The notes under the pieces: model-generated
What the model saw: only the letters and a program-made list of their open reading frames with translations
What the model was told of the DNA's origin: nothing
Databases searched by the model: none
Assembly (NCBI GenBank): GCA_900049755.1
Contig: LT160593.1
Coordinates: 223,969-275,582 of the forward strand
Length of the DNA stretch: 51,614 bases
DNA from: Corynebacterium provencense
GTDB taxonomy: Bacteria; Actinomycetota; Actinomycetes; Mycobacteriales; Mycobacteriaceae
Reading direction: 5' to 3'
Program-made: the position numbers and the translations under genes
In this document: piece by piece, positions 1 through 8,866 of the stretch
How the letters are laid out: the number at the start of each line of letters is the position of its first letter
Position numbering within the stretch: the first letter of the stretch is position 1

Positions 1-198
1 AAGAGCGGAAATGTTGCGATCGAGGTCATACGAAGGCGATAGGGAGATAGTGTGTAGGAAGAGGAGATGATGTAACTAAATATGACAAGCATACATGACA
101 TGTTAGACACCCTGTTGAGGGAGACAGGTAAGAAGAGTATGAGCCGAGGGGAAGAGATGAGGAGCTCATGAGTCGGGGAATGTCTGACGCTTTTTTTT
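1..198. other. Read-through noise, not genomic
   Basis: This stretch is much lower in GC than the rest of the window, has no credible ORF, and ends in a run of eight T directly against the 5' end of an Illumina P5 adapter. Read on the minus strand the order is insert, adapter complement, poly-A, then disordered sequence. That is the known signature of a short-insert read running past the adapter. It should be trimmed before any analysis. Confidence 0.9.
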
Positions 199-256
199 AA
201 TGATACGGCGACCACCGAGATCTACACTCTTTCCCTACACGACGCTCTTCCGATCT
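199..256 (+). other. Untrimmed Illumina P5/TruSeq universal adapter
   Basis: These 58 bases match the Illumina universal (P5) adapter from its AATGATACGGCGACCACCGA start to its CTCTTCCGATCT end, with no difference that I can see. It abuts genuine high-GC coding sequence at 257. It is vector-type contamination, and the true contig begins at base 257. Confidence 0.98.
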
Positions 257-349
257 GTCCGGGTGCTTGACGGCATCGTCGACGGGCTTGTCATGGCGAC
301 CTACGTCGCCGCCCAGCTGCTGCTCGTGGAAGGACTCACCCGTGAATGA
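257..349 (+). CDS. C-terminal fragment of an unidentified protein
   Basis: An open frame of 30 codons runs from the adapter junction to TGA at 347-349. The translated tail is hydrophobic in its centre (DGLVMATYVAAQLLLVEG) and ends LTRE. The gene is cut by the contig end, so its start and most of its length are missing. It overlaps the next start codon (GTG 342) by 8 bases, which suggests an operon with translational coupling. I do not recognise the family from this tail. Confidence 0.55.
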   Translation, partial: VRVLDGIVDGLVMATYVAAQLLLVEGLTRE

Positions 350-1049
350 AACCACACCTGACAGGGGGACGGAACCCGCGCCCGACCGGGGCCCGACCGA
401 GTGGTCCGACCATCCGGTCGGGGTCGGGCCGTGGGCGGAGGAGCATCCGGGCGTCCCCTCCCCGTCGGAGGGCCCCGACGGCGACCGTTATGATCCCGAC
501 CTGCTGGAACACGGTGACCGGCGCAATGTCGTCGACGCCTACCGGTACTGGACGCGGGACGCCGTCGTCGCCGACATCGACACCCGACGCCATCCGCTCC
601 ACATCGCGATCGAGAACTTCGAGAACGACTCCAACATCGGAACCGTCGTGCGCACCGCCAACGCCTTCGCCGTCGACACCGTGCACATCGTCGGACGCCG
701 CAGGTGGAACCGGCGTGGAGCGATGGTCACCGACCGTTACCAGCACCTGATGCATCACCCGGACACGGCGTCGGTCATCGCGTACGCGCGGGAGCACGGT
801 CTGACTGTCGTGGCGGTGGACAACACCCCCGGATCGGTGCCCCTGGAGACCGTCCGCCTGCCCGAGCGCTGTCTGCTGCTCTTCGGGCAGGAGGGCCCCG
901 GGGTCACGGAGGAGGCCCAGGACGCCGCGAGTATGACCGTGTCCATCGCCCAGTTCGGGTCCACCAGGTCGGTCAACGCGGGGGTGGCCGCGGGTATCGC
1001 CATGCACACCTGGATAAGGCAGCACGCCGACCTGGGCCGTTCCTGGTAG
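342..1049 (+). CDS. SpoU/TrmH-family RNA 2'-O-ribose methyltransferase
   Basis: The protein has 235 residues and should transfer a methyl group from S-adenosylmethionine to a ribose 2'-OH in rRNA or tRNA in the cytoplasm. The three SPOUT motifs are visible: motif 1 NDSNIGTVVRTANAF near residues 90-105, motif 2 LFGQEGPG near 180-187, and motif 3 STRSVNAGVAAGIAMH near 205-222. The knot-forming domain is therefore complete. The first ~70 residues are acidic and proline-rich with no recognised fold. I chose GTG 342 because GGAAGGA lies about 7 bases upstream and the gene overlaps its predecessor by 8 bases. The exact nucleotide target cannot be read from the sequence. Confidence 0.9.
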   Translation: MNETTPDRGTEPAPDRGPTEWSDHPVGVGPWAEEHPGVPSPSEGPDGDRYDPDLLEHGDRRNVVDAYRYWTRDAVVADIDTRRHPLHIAIENFENDSNIGTVVRTANAFAVDTVHIVGRRRWNRRGAMVTDRYQHLMHHPDTASVIAYAREHGLTVVAVDNTPGSVPLETVRLPERCLLLFGQEGPGVTEEAQDAASMTVSIAQFGSTRSVNAGVAAGIAMHTWIRQHADLGRSW

Positions 1050-1059
1050 AAACGGTCCC

Positions 1060-2274
1060 ATGGAGGAGATCTGGGACCACCGCGCCGACCTGGCGGAACA
1101 GGCCGTCCTGGAACGCCACGTGACAAGGCTCTGGGGAATCCCGAAAACCTCCCTCGCCGTCATCGCGTGGCCGCCGACGACCCGGGACAAGTTCTTCTAC
1201 CACTGGCACTGCTGGTGGCAGGCCCAGTTCATCGACTGCCAGGTCGATGCCGCGACCCGTCGGGCGACAGGGCGTCGACTCCGCCGGATCCGACGTACGG
1301 TCCGTGCCGTACGCATCCGTAACCGGCGTGCACTGCCGCACAACGAGTTCTACGACGACCGGGCCTGGCTGGCCCTGGCCATGCACCGTGCCGGAGAACT
1401 GCCGAAGTACGGGTCTGTGCGCTACCTGCCGGGCCTGTGCTCCTCGCTGCTCGACGGGATCGACCCGCTGACCGGCGTCCTGCCGTGGCGGGACGGCCAG
1501 GACTTCTTCAACGTGACGACGAACGGTCCGGCCGCGATCCTCGCGGCGCGCACGGGGCGCCGTGACCTCACCGGGCAGTTCGTCGAGTGGGTGTACCCGC
1601 GGCTGATCAACGCCGACGGTCTGGTGACGGACGGGGTGAGACTGCGCCTGCACGGTGAGGAGCAGGTACCGCGGGTCCACACGGTGAACCAGGGGCTGGT
1701 CCTCGGTGCCCTGGTGGAGCTCGCCCGGTCCCTGCGGAAGGACGCCGGGGTCCCGATGGGCGCGGTCAGTGAGGTGGGTACCCGGTGCCTCACCCGCGTA
1801 CATCAGCTGGTCCAGGCGGTGGCAACGCACATGGCCACGACCGACGGAATCATCGACACCGGTGACACCGGCGACCCGGGGCTGACCGGATGGCAGGGCA
1901 ACGGGGGAGGGGACGGGGGCCTGTTCAAGGGAGTTCTCGCCCGGTACCTCGCGCTCGTGGCCACCGGACTGCCCAGCGACGACCGTCTCAGCCGGGCGAC
2001 CCGTCAGCTGGCCAGGCGTCTGGTACTTCAGTCGGCGGAGTCGGTCTGGCACCACCGCCTCGAGGTGGACGGGCTGCCGTTGTTCGGGGCGTCCTGGGTC
2101 CGGGACGCGGCCCTGCCCCGCACCGGCGGGCGGATCGGAACCGCACTGGCCTCGGGCCCGGGTGCGGATCTGGGGGTACCGGAGCGGGATCTGTCGGTGC
2201 AGTTGTCCGGATGGATGCTGATGGAGGCGGCGGTCAGGGTGACCGGAGGGGTGGTCCGGGACTCCACGGACTGA
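1060..2274 (+). CDS. Glycoside hydrolase family 76 (alpha-1,6-mannanase-like) protein
   Basis: The protein has 404 residues and resembles GH76 enzymes, which cleave alpha-1,6-mannan backbones. Substrates in this lineage could be cell-envelope lipomannan or internal alpha-mannan, but that is inference. The family's catalytic acid pair is seen as FYDDRAWLALAM around residue 95, followed by repeated (alpha/alpha)6-type helical segments such as DFFNVTTNGPAAILAARTGR and HTVNQGLVLGALVELARSL. No signal peptide is visible, so a cytoplasmic location is predicted, as for related corynebacterial proteins. It starts 10 bases after the methyltransferase and probably shares its transcript. Confidence 0.85.
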   Translation: MEEIWDHRADLAEQAVLERHVTRLWGIPKTSLAVIAWPPTTRDKFFYHWHCWWQAQFIDCQVDAATRRATGRRLRRIRRTVRAVRIRNRRALPHNEFYDDRAWLALAMHRAGELPKYGSVRYLPGLCSSLLDGIDPLTGVLPWRDGQDFFNVTTNGPAAILAARTGRRDLTGQFVEWVYPRLINADGLVTDGVRLRLHGEEQVPRVHTVNQGLVLGALVELARSLRKDAGVPMGAVSEVGTRCLTRVHQLVQAVATHMATTDGIIDTGDTGDPGLTGWQGNGGGDGGLFKGVLARYLALVATGLPSDDRLSRATRQLARRLVLQSAESVWHHRLEVDGLPLFGASWVRDAALPRTGGRIGTALASGPGADLGVPERDLSVQLSGWMLMEAAVRVTGGVVRDSTD

Positions 2275-2336
2275 GCGGAGCAGGCATACTGGAGAGCAGT
2301 CATGCGTCAGACAGTGGACACCTAGGGAGGACCTCC

Positions 2337-3371
2337 ATGCCAATCGCCACCCCCGCCGTATACCGGGACATGCTCGACAAGGCCAAGGAAGACGGATACG
2401 CCTACCCGGCCATCAACTGCACCTCGTCAGAGACGATCAACGCCGCCCTCAAGGGCTTCGCGGACGCCGAATCCGACGGCATCATCCAGTTCTCCACCGG
2501 CGGTGCCGAATTCGGTTCCGGGCTCCACGTGAAGAACATGGTCGCCGGAGCCACGGCCCTCGCCGCCTTCGCCCACGAGGCTGCGAAGCATTACGGGGTC
2601 AATGTCGCCCTGCACACCGACCACTGCCAGAAGGAGAAGCTGGACACCTACGTCCGTCCCCTGGTGGAGATCTCCCGCAGGAGGGTGGAGGCCGGTGAAA
2701 CCCCGCTGTTCCAGTCCCACATGTGGGACGGCTCGGCCATCCCGATCGACGAGAACCTGGAGATCGCCAGGGAACTGCTGCCCGCGTGTGCGGCGGCGGA
2801 CATCATCCTCGAGGTGGAGATCGGTGTCGTCGGCGGCGAAGAGGACGGAGTGGAGGCCAGGGCGGGGGACAACCTGTACACCACGGCCGAGGACTTCGAG
2901 AAGACCGTCGACGCGCTCGGCACCGGGGAGAACGGCCGGTACATTCTCGCCGCGACCTTCGGTAACGTCCACGGCGTCTACAAGCCCGGCAATGTAAAGC
3001 TGCGCCCCGAGGTCCTCGACATGGGGCAGCGGACCGCCGCGGCGAAGCTGGGACTTCCCGAAGGCTCCAAGCCCTTCGACTTCGTGTTCCACGGCGGATC
3101 AGGGTCGGAGAAGGAGAAGATCGAGGAGGCGCTGCGCTACGGCGTCATCAAGATGAACGTCGACACCGACACCCAGTACGCCTTCACCAGGCCTGTCGCC
3201 GGCCACATGTTCGCCAACTACGACGGTGTCCTGAAGATCGACGGCGAGGTGGGCAACAAGAAGGTCTACGACCCCCGGTCCTACATGAAGAAGGCCGAGG
3301 AAGCCATGAGCGTGCGGGTCGTTGAGGCCTGCACCGACCTGCACTCCGTCGGCACGACCCTGTCGAAGTAG
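2337..3371 (+). CDS. fda: Class II fructose-bisphosphate aldolase
   Basis: The protein has 344 residues, the length usual for the corynebacterial class II enzyme. It splits fructose-1,6-bisphosphate into dihydroxyacetone phosphate and glyceraldehyde-3-phosphate in glycolysis and runs in reverse in gluconeogenesis. Visible family features are the zinc-ligand region HTDHCQ near residue 95, the acidic segment EVEIGVVGGEEDG, and the phosphate/zinc motif HGGSGS near 250. ATG 2337 is preceded by a strong AGGGAGGACC ribosome site. A possible -10 element, CATACT, lies near 2285, so it may have its own promoter inside the operon. A longer upstream frame exists but does not belong to the protein. Confidence 0.97.
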   Translation: MPIATPAVYRDMLDKAKEDGYAYPAINCTSSETINAALKGFADAESDGIIQFSTGGAEFGSGLHVKNMVAGATALAAFAHEAAKHYGVNVALHTDHCQKEKLDTYVRPLVEISRRRVEAGETPLFQSHMWDGSAIPIDENLEIARELLPACAAADIILEVEIGVVGGEEDGVEARAGDNLYTTAEDFEKTVDALGTGENGRYILAATFGNVHGVYKPGNVKLRPEVLDMGQRTAAAKLGLPEGSKPFDFVFHGGSGSEKEKIEEALRYGVIKMNVDTDTQYAFTRPVAGHMFANYDGVLKIDGEVGNKKVYDPRSYMKKAEEAMSVRVVEACTDLHSVGTTLSK

Positions 3372-3383
3372 GTCGGGGCGGAC

Positions 3384-3830
3384 ATGACGGAACAGATCAG
3401 GAAGGGCAGGGACCTCTTCGGTGCCGAGCATCCTGCGGTGATGCTCCCGGCGTCCCTGGCGTCCTCCGTCGTCGGCGGCGAAACTCTCGCCGAACTGGAG
3501 GCGAAGGCTGTCGCAGACCCGAAGGACTCGGGTGTGTGGGCGGCCCTGGCCGCCTACCACCTGCAGCAGGGAGACCTGCCGAGCGAGAAGATCACGGCGT
3601 ACGCCTGTGCACGCACGGGCTACCACCGTGGGCTGGACGCCCTGCGGGCCAACGGGTGGCGGGGGACCGGTCCGGTGCCGTGGTCCCATGAACCCAACCG
3701 GGGTGTGCTCCGGGCGATCATGATGCTGGCCGTCGTCGCCCGCGCCATCGGGGAAGAGGACGAGTACATCCGCTGCCTCAACCTCGTCAACGACTGTGAC
3801 CCCGGAGCTGCGGACGAGATGCTGAAGTAG
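3384..3830 (+). CDS. DUF3151 family protein
   Basis: This is a 148-residue soluble helical protein of the actinobacterial DUF3151 family, whose role is unknown. Conserved-looking stretches are HPAVMLPAS near residue 15, WAALAAYHLQQGD near 50, AYACARTGYHRGLDALRANGW near 70, and RGVLRAIMMLAVVARAIGE near 105. It lies 12 bases after fda on the same strand, an adjacency found in other actinobacteria, which hints at a link to central carbon metabolism. No catalytic motif is evident. Confidence 0.88.
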   Translation: MTEQIRKGRDLFGAEHPAVMLPASLASSVVGGETLAELEAKAVADPKDSGVWAALAAYHLQQGDLPSEKITAYACARTGYHRGLDALRANGWRGTGPVPWSHEPNRGVLRAIMMLAVVARAIGEEDEYIRCLNLVNDCDPGAADEMLK

Positions 3831-3834
3831 ATTC

Positions 3835-5079
3835 TTGGACGGTCACGCTACCTCTGCCGGGCCCGGCCCCGGCGTCGGGCCCGGGGCAGGGGAGGCTCCG
3901 GCGTCGCGCCGGAAGCAGGGCGGGACGCCGTGCCGGTCGGTGTGCCGGTCGGCTGGTGCGGCGGTGCGGACCATTGCGGCGGTCACTTCCGTATGCGGGG
4001 TGCTGTGGGCGTCCTCCCCGTGGTGGGGCGTCTTCACCGACCGTCTTCCCTCGTCAGTGGCGTGGCTGCTGCCCTCCGCGCAGGCTACCTGGCCGGCGGG
4101 TCTGCTGCTGACACTGGTCGCGGCAGCCGGGGCCGCGGCAGCAGGGGCGGTCCGGGGTGGACCGACGGCATCCCGGTCAGTCTTCCCTGCCGGACACCGC
4201 CCGGTGCTGACGGGCCCGGCGCTTCCGGTCCTGCCTGCGTGCGCCGTGGTCGTGGCAGTGGCCGTGGCCGTGTGCGTGGCCGTGGTCGTACCCGGGATGG
4301 CAGGCAGGGCAGCATCAGCGCAGCCGGGCCCGAAGGCGCCGGGTGACCTGAGAATTCTCGCAGTCAACACATGGTACGGTGCGGCGTCGGACACGGTCCT
4401 CGCCCGCACGGCGGCAGACATGGACGCCGATGTGGTGGTCCTCCCGGAGAGCTCCGGGGCCGAGGCGGAGGCTGTGGCACGGGCGACCGGGCTGCACCTG
4501 GTACAGCAGGTCTCCACCAGATCCCGGGGCGGAGGAACAGCGCTGCTCGTCCGCTCCACGCAGCTCGTCGACGGGTCGGTGACGGACCTGCACCTCACCA
4601 GACACCAGAATCCTGTGGCCCGGTTGACGACCGGCGGGCAGGGGGACAGTGGCCCGGCAGACGCCGGTACGGTGACCCGGGCGACCGGGCCGGTGGTGAC
4701 GGTCACCGGGGTGCACACCAACGCCCCGGCGCACAGCGACCTCGTCGACGGCTGGATCCGGGAAATGGGTGACCTGCGCGACTTCGCCGCCGTTACCCCG
4801 GGTCCGTTGGTGATGGCGGGAGACTTCAACGCGACAACCGCACACCCGGAGTTCCGACGGCTGACAAAGGCACCCGGCGGGGAAGTTCCCGGGCTCGTCG
4901 ACTGCGGCGGCGGCATGTTCGCGGCCCCGACCTGGCCCCGCGCGGGGGTGCCGGTGGCGACGGTACCGTTGCTGCGGCTCGACCATGTCCTAGTCCGCGG
5001 ACTGGCGTGTGCCGCCTCCGGCGTGGTCGGGGTGGAGGGCAGTGACCATGCAGGGGTGTGGGCCGACCTCAGGCCGTGA
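3835..5079 (+). CDS. Membrane-anchored endonuclease/exonuclease/phosphatase-fold protein
   Basis: The protein has up to 414 residues. The first ~155 carry three hydrophobic segments (near VCGVLWASSPWWGV, LLLTLVAAAGAAAAGA and VVVAVAVAVCVAVVV). The remainder is an EEP-fold domain: LRILAVNTWYG, DADVVVLPESS, VTGVHTNAP, MAGDFNAT and RLDHVLV...SDHAGVW match the metal-binding and catalytic blocks of the family. The domain probably faces outward and acts as a phosphodiesterase or nuclease; its substrate is unknown. The annotated TTG start is uncertain because the first 40 codons are low-complexity, and in-frame GTG codons further in are possible. It begins 4 bases after DUF3151. Confidence 0.85.
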   Translation: MDGHATSAGPGPGVGPGAGEAPASRRKQGGTPCRSVCRSAGAAVRTIAAVTSVCGVLWASSPWWGVFTDRLPSSVAWLLPSAQATWPAGLLLTLVAAAGAAAAGAVRGGPTASRSVFPAGHRPVLTGPALPVLPACAVVVAVAVAVCVAVVVPGMAGRAASAQPGPKAPGDLRILAVNTWYGAASDTVLARTAADMDADVVVLPESSGAEAEAVARATGLHLVQQVSTRSRGGGTALLVRSTQLVDGSVTDLHLTRHQNPVARLTTGGQGDSGPADAGTVTRATGPVVTVTGVHTNAPAHSDLVDGWIREMGDLRDFAAVTPGPLVMAGDFNATTAHPEFRRLTKAPGGEVPGLVDCGGGMFAAPTWPRAGVPVATVPLLRLDHVLVRGLACAASGVVGVEGSDHAGVWADLRP

Positions 5080-5120
5080 CCGGTCGGGCCTGCAGGACCG
5101 ACGACTGACACAATGGGAGC

Positions 5121-6341
5121 ATGTCTGAGGAGAGGGTGTGGCAGCGTCCCCGCCGGCGTGCGGGTGAGGGGGTCCGCGCCGCCGCGGCGTCCCTGAGCCG
5201 TCTCGCGCCGCGGCAGGGGCTCTCCCGTGCCCGGTCGACGGTGATCTTCGCCCTCCAGGCGGCACTGTCGGCCGGACTGGCCTACTGGGTCGCCACCGAC
5301 ATCATCGGCCACGACAACGCCTTCTTCGCGCCCATCGCCGGTGTGATCAGTCTCGGGCTGTCGGGTGGGAAGAGAATCCGCAGGGGTTTCGAGATCGTGC
5401 TGGGCGCGTCGGTGGGAATCGGCATCGGTGATCTCGTGATCTCCTGGATCGGTGACGGTCCGTGGCAGATCGGGGTGGTGGTTTTCGCCGCGATCCTGCT
5501 GGCCGTGGTCGTCGACCGGGGGCCACTGGTTCCTACCCAGGCTGCGAGTTCGGCGGTGCTGGTCGCCACTCTCATCCCGCCGGGTGACCAGGGTGCGTTC
5601 GACAGGGTGGTCGACGCCCTGGTCGGAGGTCTCATCGGCCTTCTGGTTCTCGCTGTGGTGCCGAAGAACCCGCTGCGTGCGGTGCGCCGGGAGATGTCCG
5701 GTCTCATCGCCAAGGCCTCTCTCGTCCTCGATGATGTGGCGGACGGAATCGAGGACACCGACCCCGGTGTCATCAACCGTGCGCTGACGACCGCGCGGGG
5801 CACCCAGACCAGTGTGAACGCCATGCTCCAGGCCATGTCCGGGGGTGAAGAGGTGGTCAGCATCTCCCCGATCTACTGGTCGGCCCGGAGATACGCGAAG
5901 TCCATCGACCGCGTGCTGGTTCCCGTGGACAACATCATGAGGAACACCCGGGTCCTGGCGCGGCGCGCCGAGATCATGGTCAATGACGGCGTCTCCCCGA
6001 ATCCCGGACTGACCCGGCTGATCCGTGACCTGTCCGACGCCCTCGGGCACCTGGCCACACTTCACGCCGAAGGGGGTTCGCGGTTCACCGACGAGGAACT
6101 TCTGGAGCTGCCGGAGATCACCCGGCGTCTCCAGGTTCTCGGCGGACGGGCGGACGTGGCACTGGCCAGAGGGTCGGGACTGTCGGGGCGGGTGGTGCTG
6201 GCACAGTGCCGTTCGATCATTGTCGACGCCCTGCAGGTGTGCGGCATGTCGAGGGAGTCCGCGATGGCTGCGCTGCGTCCGACGGTGGAGCACCCGTGGC
6301 AGCCTCCGGAACTGTGGGAGGACGGGGGCGCCCCCGACTGA
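5121..6341 (+). CDS. FUSC/aromatic-acid-exporter-like membrane protein
   Basis: The protein has 406 residues. Its N-terminal part (about 38-165) contains paired hydrophobic helices including VIFALQAALSAGLAYWVATDI, GFEIVLGASVGIGIGDLVI and a run ending LLVLAVVP. A long soluble helical region follows. This matches the FUSC superfamily of putative efflux proteins related to aromatic-acid and fusaric-acid exporters. A segment with a G-x-K-R pattern (LGLSGGKRIRRG) lies between helices, as is usual in the family. CACAAT lies 6 bases before ATG 5121, which would fit a -10 box of a leaderless transcript, although GGGAG also sits there. The substrate is unknown. Confidence 0.85.
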   Translation: MSEERVWQRPRRRAGEGVRAAAASLSRLAPRQGLSRARSTVIFALQAALSAGLAYWVATDIIGHDNAFFAPIAGVISLGLSGGKRIRRGFEIVLGASVGIGIGDLVISWIGDGPWQIGVVVFAAILLAVVVDRGPLVPTQAASSAVLVATLIPPGDQGAFDRVVDALVGGLIGLLVLAVVPKNPLRAVRREMSGLIAKASLVLDDVADGIEDTDPGVINRALTTARGTQTSVNAMLQAMSGGEEVVSISPIYWSARRYAKSIDRVLVPVDNIMRNTRVLARRAEIMVNDGVSPNPGLTRLIRDLSDALGHLATLHAEGGSRFTDEELLELPEITRRLQVLGGRADVALARGSGLSGRVVLAQCRSIIVDALQVCGMSRESAMAALRPTVEHPWQPPELWEDGGAPD

Positions 6342-6344
6342 GAG

Positions 6345-6373
6345 CAGGTACCCGGAGTGTTTCCCCGTACCTG
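6345..6373 (+). terminator. Hairpin after the FUSC gene
   Basis: CAGGTAC at 6345-6351 pairs with GTACCTG at 6367-6373, giving a 7-bp stem and a 15-base loop just after the stop codon. There is no T-run, so it may be a weak terminator or an mRNA 3' stabiliser. Confidence 0.4.
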
Positions 6374-6470
6374 AGAAAGCCGGTCTGGTGTACAGGGATC
6401 CTTCGTGTGCCGTTGACGTGGTCGTTACTGCGGGGGTGACGCCACTGTCTGGTCTGTAGTTCACCAGGGG

Positions 6471-6488
6471 TGCAGCGTATACACTGCA
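6471..6488. promoter_or_regulatory. Inverted repeat over a likely -10 element
   Basis: TGCAG-N8-CTGCA overlaps TATACA, a good -10 candidate for the gene starting at 6517. It could be an operator. A GAGGAG ribosome site lies just downstream. No regulator is assigned. Confidence 0.35.
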
Positions 6489-6516
6489 TGCGCACACAAA
6501 ATAATGAGGAGAATCT

Positions 6517-7653
6517 ATGTTCGGCTTCGGCAGAAGGAAGTCCAAGGACGCCCGGGGGTCAGTTCCGGGTCCGGATGCGTCGGCGGTACCCGACGCGCCT
6601 GTGGCGCAGCCGGCTCCGACGGAATCCGCGGAACAGGTGGTTCCGGGTCCGGTTGAGGCCCCGTTGGCGGCAAATGCGCTGCAGCTGGTGGCGGCGGGGG
6701 CGGGTCTGACTGCGTTGTGCACCGGGACGACGGTTTGGCTGCATTCCGGCGCTCTGGGTCTGGGTGAGCTTGATCTGGTGGACATTGACCTGCGTGTGGA
6801 GGTCGGTGGTTCCTCACAGGAACCGTTGGCGCATGGCGCCGTGATGGACTGGTACGGAGTGCTCGACGGAATGGACCCGTTGGATGTTCAGCGGCTCGTC
6901 AACGGGTGGAATGACCGGTTTGTCGGGCCGCGGGTGTACTCCTGGCGCGACGGGCAGGGACACCTCCGGATCCGGGGGGAGATCGTGATGACGTGGTGGC
7001 GGGGGCACACCGTGGCACAGGTCGATGATTTTCTCCGGGTAGTGGTCTCTGCCGCGTTGAATCTGTCGGAGTGGCTGGAAGAGCAGTGGCCGTCCGTTGA
7101 CCGCCTGACCCCGGAAACGGTGCCTCCGGAGAACGGGGTGGCGTTGACAGGTGACGACCGTGGACTTGAGGAGACGGAACGACTAGCCGCGCAGTTCGTC
7201 ACTCCCGGGAACCCTTTCGGACTGCTGAAGGCCGAGACTGCGCCGGTGACTGCCGACCGTATCGCCGATCTTTTCGCCGCCAGGTCGGGTCAGCGGTCGC
7301 AGGTCAGTGATGACGGGGTACTGCGGATCAGGTGGGGCGAGCCGGCAGTGGACATCGCCGTGCACGACGCGGTGCTGACCATTTCTTCGGGGGCTGAAGT
7401 CATGGTCGCAGATCCGGAGCAGATACCGGACAGCCTGCTGGAAGTCACCTGGAAATGGTCGACGAACCGTGCGGGGGCTGTCGCGGTGGTGCACCGCGAA
7501 CAGAACGGTCCGACATTCCTGGTCTATGCGCTGCACCAGTTCGTCGGGATGGGAATGAGCGACGGTCAACTGGCGATGACGGCGTCCCGGACCTGCGAAC
7601 TGGTCGCGGACTGCATGATCGAGTTGGCGGGGGAGATCACCGGCGGGAGGTGA
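6517..7653 (+). CDS. YbjN domain-containing protein
   Basis: The protein has 378 residues, no signal peptide and no membrane segment. After a proline/alanine-rich linker (residues 10-55) come two regions typical of YbjN-type (type III chaperone-like) domains. The first, about 105-190, has WNDRFVGPRVYSWRD and LRIRGEIVMTWWRGHTVAQVDDFL. The second, about 240-370, has ADRIADLFAARSGQRSQVSDDG and ends FVGMGMSDGQLAMTASRTCELVADCMIEL. YbjN proteins in actinobacteria often occur as multi-domain proteins of unknown function with chaperone or regulatory roles suspected. ATG 6517 follows a GAGGAG ribosome site with good spacing. Confidence 0.82.
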   Translation: MFGFGRRKSKDARGSVPGPDASAVPDAPVAQPAPTESAEQVVPGPVEAPLAANALQLVAAGAGLTALCTGTTVWLHSGALGLGELDLVDIDLRVEVGGSSQEPLAHGAVMDWYGVLDGMDPLDVQRLVNGWNDRFVGPRVYSWRDGQGHLRIRGEIVMTWWRGHTVAQVDDFLRVVVSAALNLSEWLEEQWPSVDRLTPETVPPENGVALTGDDRGLEETERLAAQFVTPGNPFGLLKAETAPVTADRIADLFAARSGQRSQVSDDGVLRIRWGEPAVDIAVHDAVLTISSGAEVMVADPEQIPDSLLEVTWKWSTNRAGAVAVVHREQNGPTFLVYALHQFVGMGMSDGQLAMTASRTCELVADCMIELAGEITGGR

Positions 7654-7720
7654 GACGGCCCCGGGGGTGCGCACCTTCGGACACCCGGTCAGATATGCCC
7701 GGAGTCCGGAAGTCCGGTCG

Positions 7721-7743
7721 GTGGGAACCGGCCCGGTTCCCGT
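7721..7743. terminator. Bidirectional terminator-like hairpin
   Basis: GGGAACC and GGTTCCC form a 7-bp stem with a GGCCC loop between two convergent genes, and the 3' end of the minus-strand gene is only 4 bases away. It lacks a clear T-run on either strand. Confidence 0.55.
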
Positions 7744-7746
7744 GAC

Positions 7747-8817
7747 TCACCTCGGCAGGTACTCGTTGGTGGTCACGGACGCACCGTCGATCCCGGCGTC
7801 CTGCCCCGCTGCAGCATCGAGCAGGCCGTTCTTCCGCATCCAGTCGGCGTAGGCCGACCACGCGGCAGGATCCTGGACCCCGAAATCCGCCGACGCCGCG
7901 CCCGCAGCCGCACCACTGCCGGATCCCCCCCTGCGGAGGATGTCGACGGTGGCGTCCACCATCTTCTTCAGCAGAGCAGGATCGTAGGCGCCCTCGGTCT
8001 GCGGGGTCAGGGCGTCCACCGCCGTCGCACTGTCACCGAGCGCGGTGGTCTGCCCGTCGGCGGTGCCGGCGAGGAAGCCACGGACGCGTTGAGCGTAGTC
8101 GGCGTCCTGCGTGAGACGGGTGGGGTTGGCGATCAGGACCAGTTCGGCGGAATCCGGCAGCCCCAGATCACCGGCGCTGAGTACGGTGATCTCGGTCTGT
8201 TCGGCCAGCTCGACACCCTCGATGTTCGGGTAGGCGCCGAAGATGGCGTCCACCTGGTCACTCAGCAACGCCTGATTGAGGTTCTGCTGCACATTCGGCA
8301 TCTCGATACTGTCCGGGTCGATGCCGGCCTTCTCCGCGATGAACCGCATCGACGGTTCCTGCGACGGCACACCGGAACCGGCGACCTTCCTGCCCGCCAG
8401 GTCCTTCGCCGTGGTGATACCGGAGGACTTCTTCGTGATCAGCGAGTTCAACGGAGTCGGGATCAGGGCACCGACGCTCACCACGTCGAGGCCCTGTGCC
8501 GCAGCGAGAATGGTGTCCGTCTCATAGCTCACGGCCAGATCTGCGTGTCCGAGGGAGACCTCCTTGGCGGCGTCGGCGGTGTTCCCCGGCACAATGAACT
8601 CCGGGTCCACGCCGTGGTCGGCGTAGGCGCCGGTGTGGTCGGCCGTGTACATCGCCAGATGATCGGGGTTGGGGTTCCAGTCGAGCAGGACACTGACCTG
8701 GTCGGTGCCGGCACCGTCGCCGGAGGAGGCGCTGTCACCGTCCGTGGAACAGGCGGACAGCGCGGTGCAGGTCGCCACAAGGACGGCGGTGGCGGAGGTG
8801 GTGAATCGGGTTGTCAC
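7747..8817 (-). CDS. NMT1/THI5-like ABC substrate-binding lipoprotein (thiamine precursor)
   Basis: This 356-residue secreted lipoprotein has a signal peptide ending at the lipobox LSAC (Cys near residue 23). The mature part begins a periplasmic-binding fold of the NMT1/THI5 family: VSVLLDWNPNPDHLAMYTA, GNTADAAKEVSLGHADLAVSYET, then SGVPSQEPSMRFIAEKAGI. Relatives such as ThiY bind thiamine pyrimidine precursors. The start is GTG 8817, with AAAGGA about 8-9 bases upstream; a longer frame to 8910 would overlap the permease and lacks a signal peptide at its N-terminus. It is the last gene of a TPP-riboswitch operon, so thiamine pyrophosphate should repress it. The exact ligand is inferred, not shown. 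Confidence 0.9.
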   Translation of the reverse strand: MTTRFTTSATAVLVATCTALSACSTDGDSASSGDGAGTDQVSVLLDWNPNPDHLAMYTADHTGAYADHGVDPEFIVPGNTADAAKEVSLGHADLAVSYETDTILAAAQGLDVVSVGALIPTPLNSLITKKSSGITTAKDLAGRKVAGSGVPSQEPSMRFIAEKAGIDPDSIEMPNVQQNLNQALLSDQVDAIFGAYPNIEGVELAEQTEITVLSAGDLGLPDSAELVLIANPTRLTQDADYAQRVRGFLAGTADGQTTALGDSATAVDALTPQTEGAYDPALLKKMVDATVDILRRGGSGSGAAAGAASADFGVQDPAAWSAYADWMRKNGLLDAAAGQDAGIDGASVTTNEYLPR

Positions 8818-8866
8818 GGAAGTTTTCCTTTCAGTGGTGCATGCCTGTGGTGCATCCGGTGCAGTT

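Noticed and set aside
3843..6785. A 980-residue open frame on the minus strand
   Set aside because: It is antisense to three well supported plus-strand genes and is arginine/proline-rich without domains, as expected of GC-driven shadow frames.
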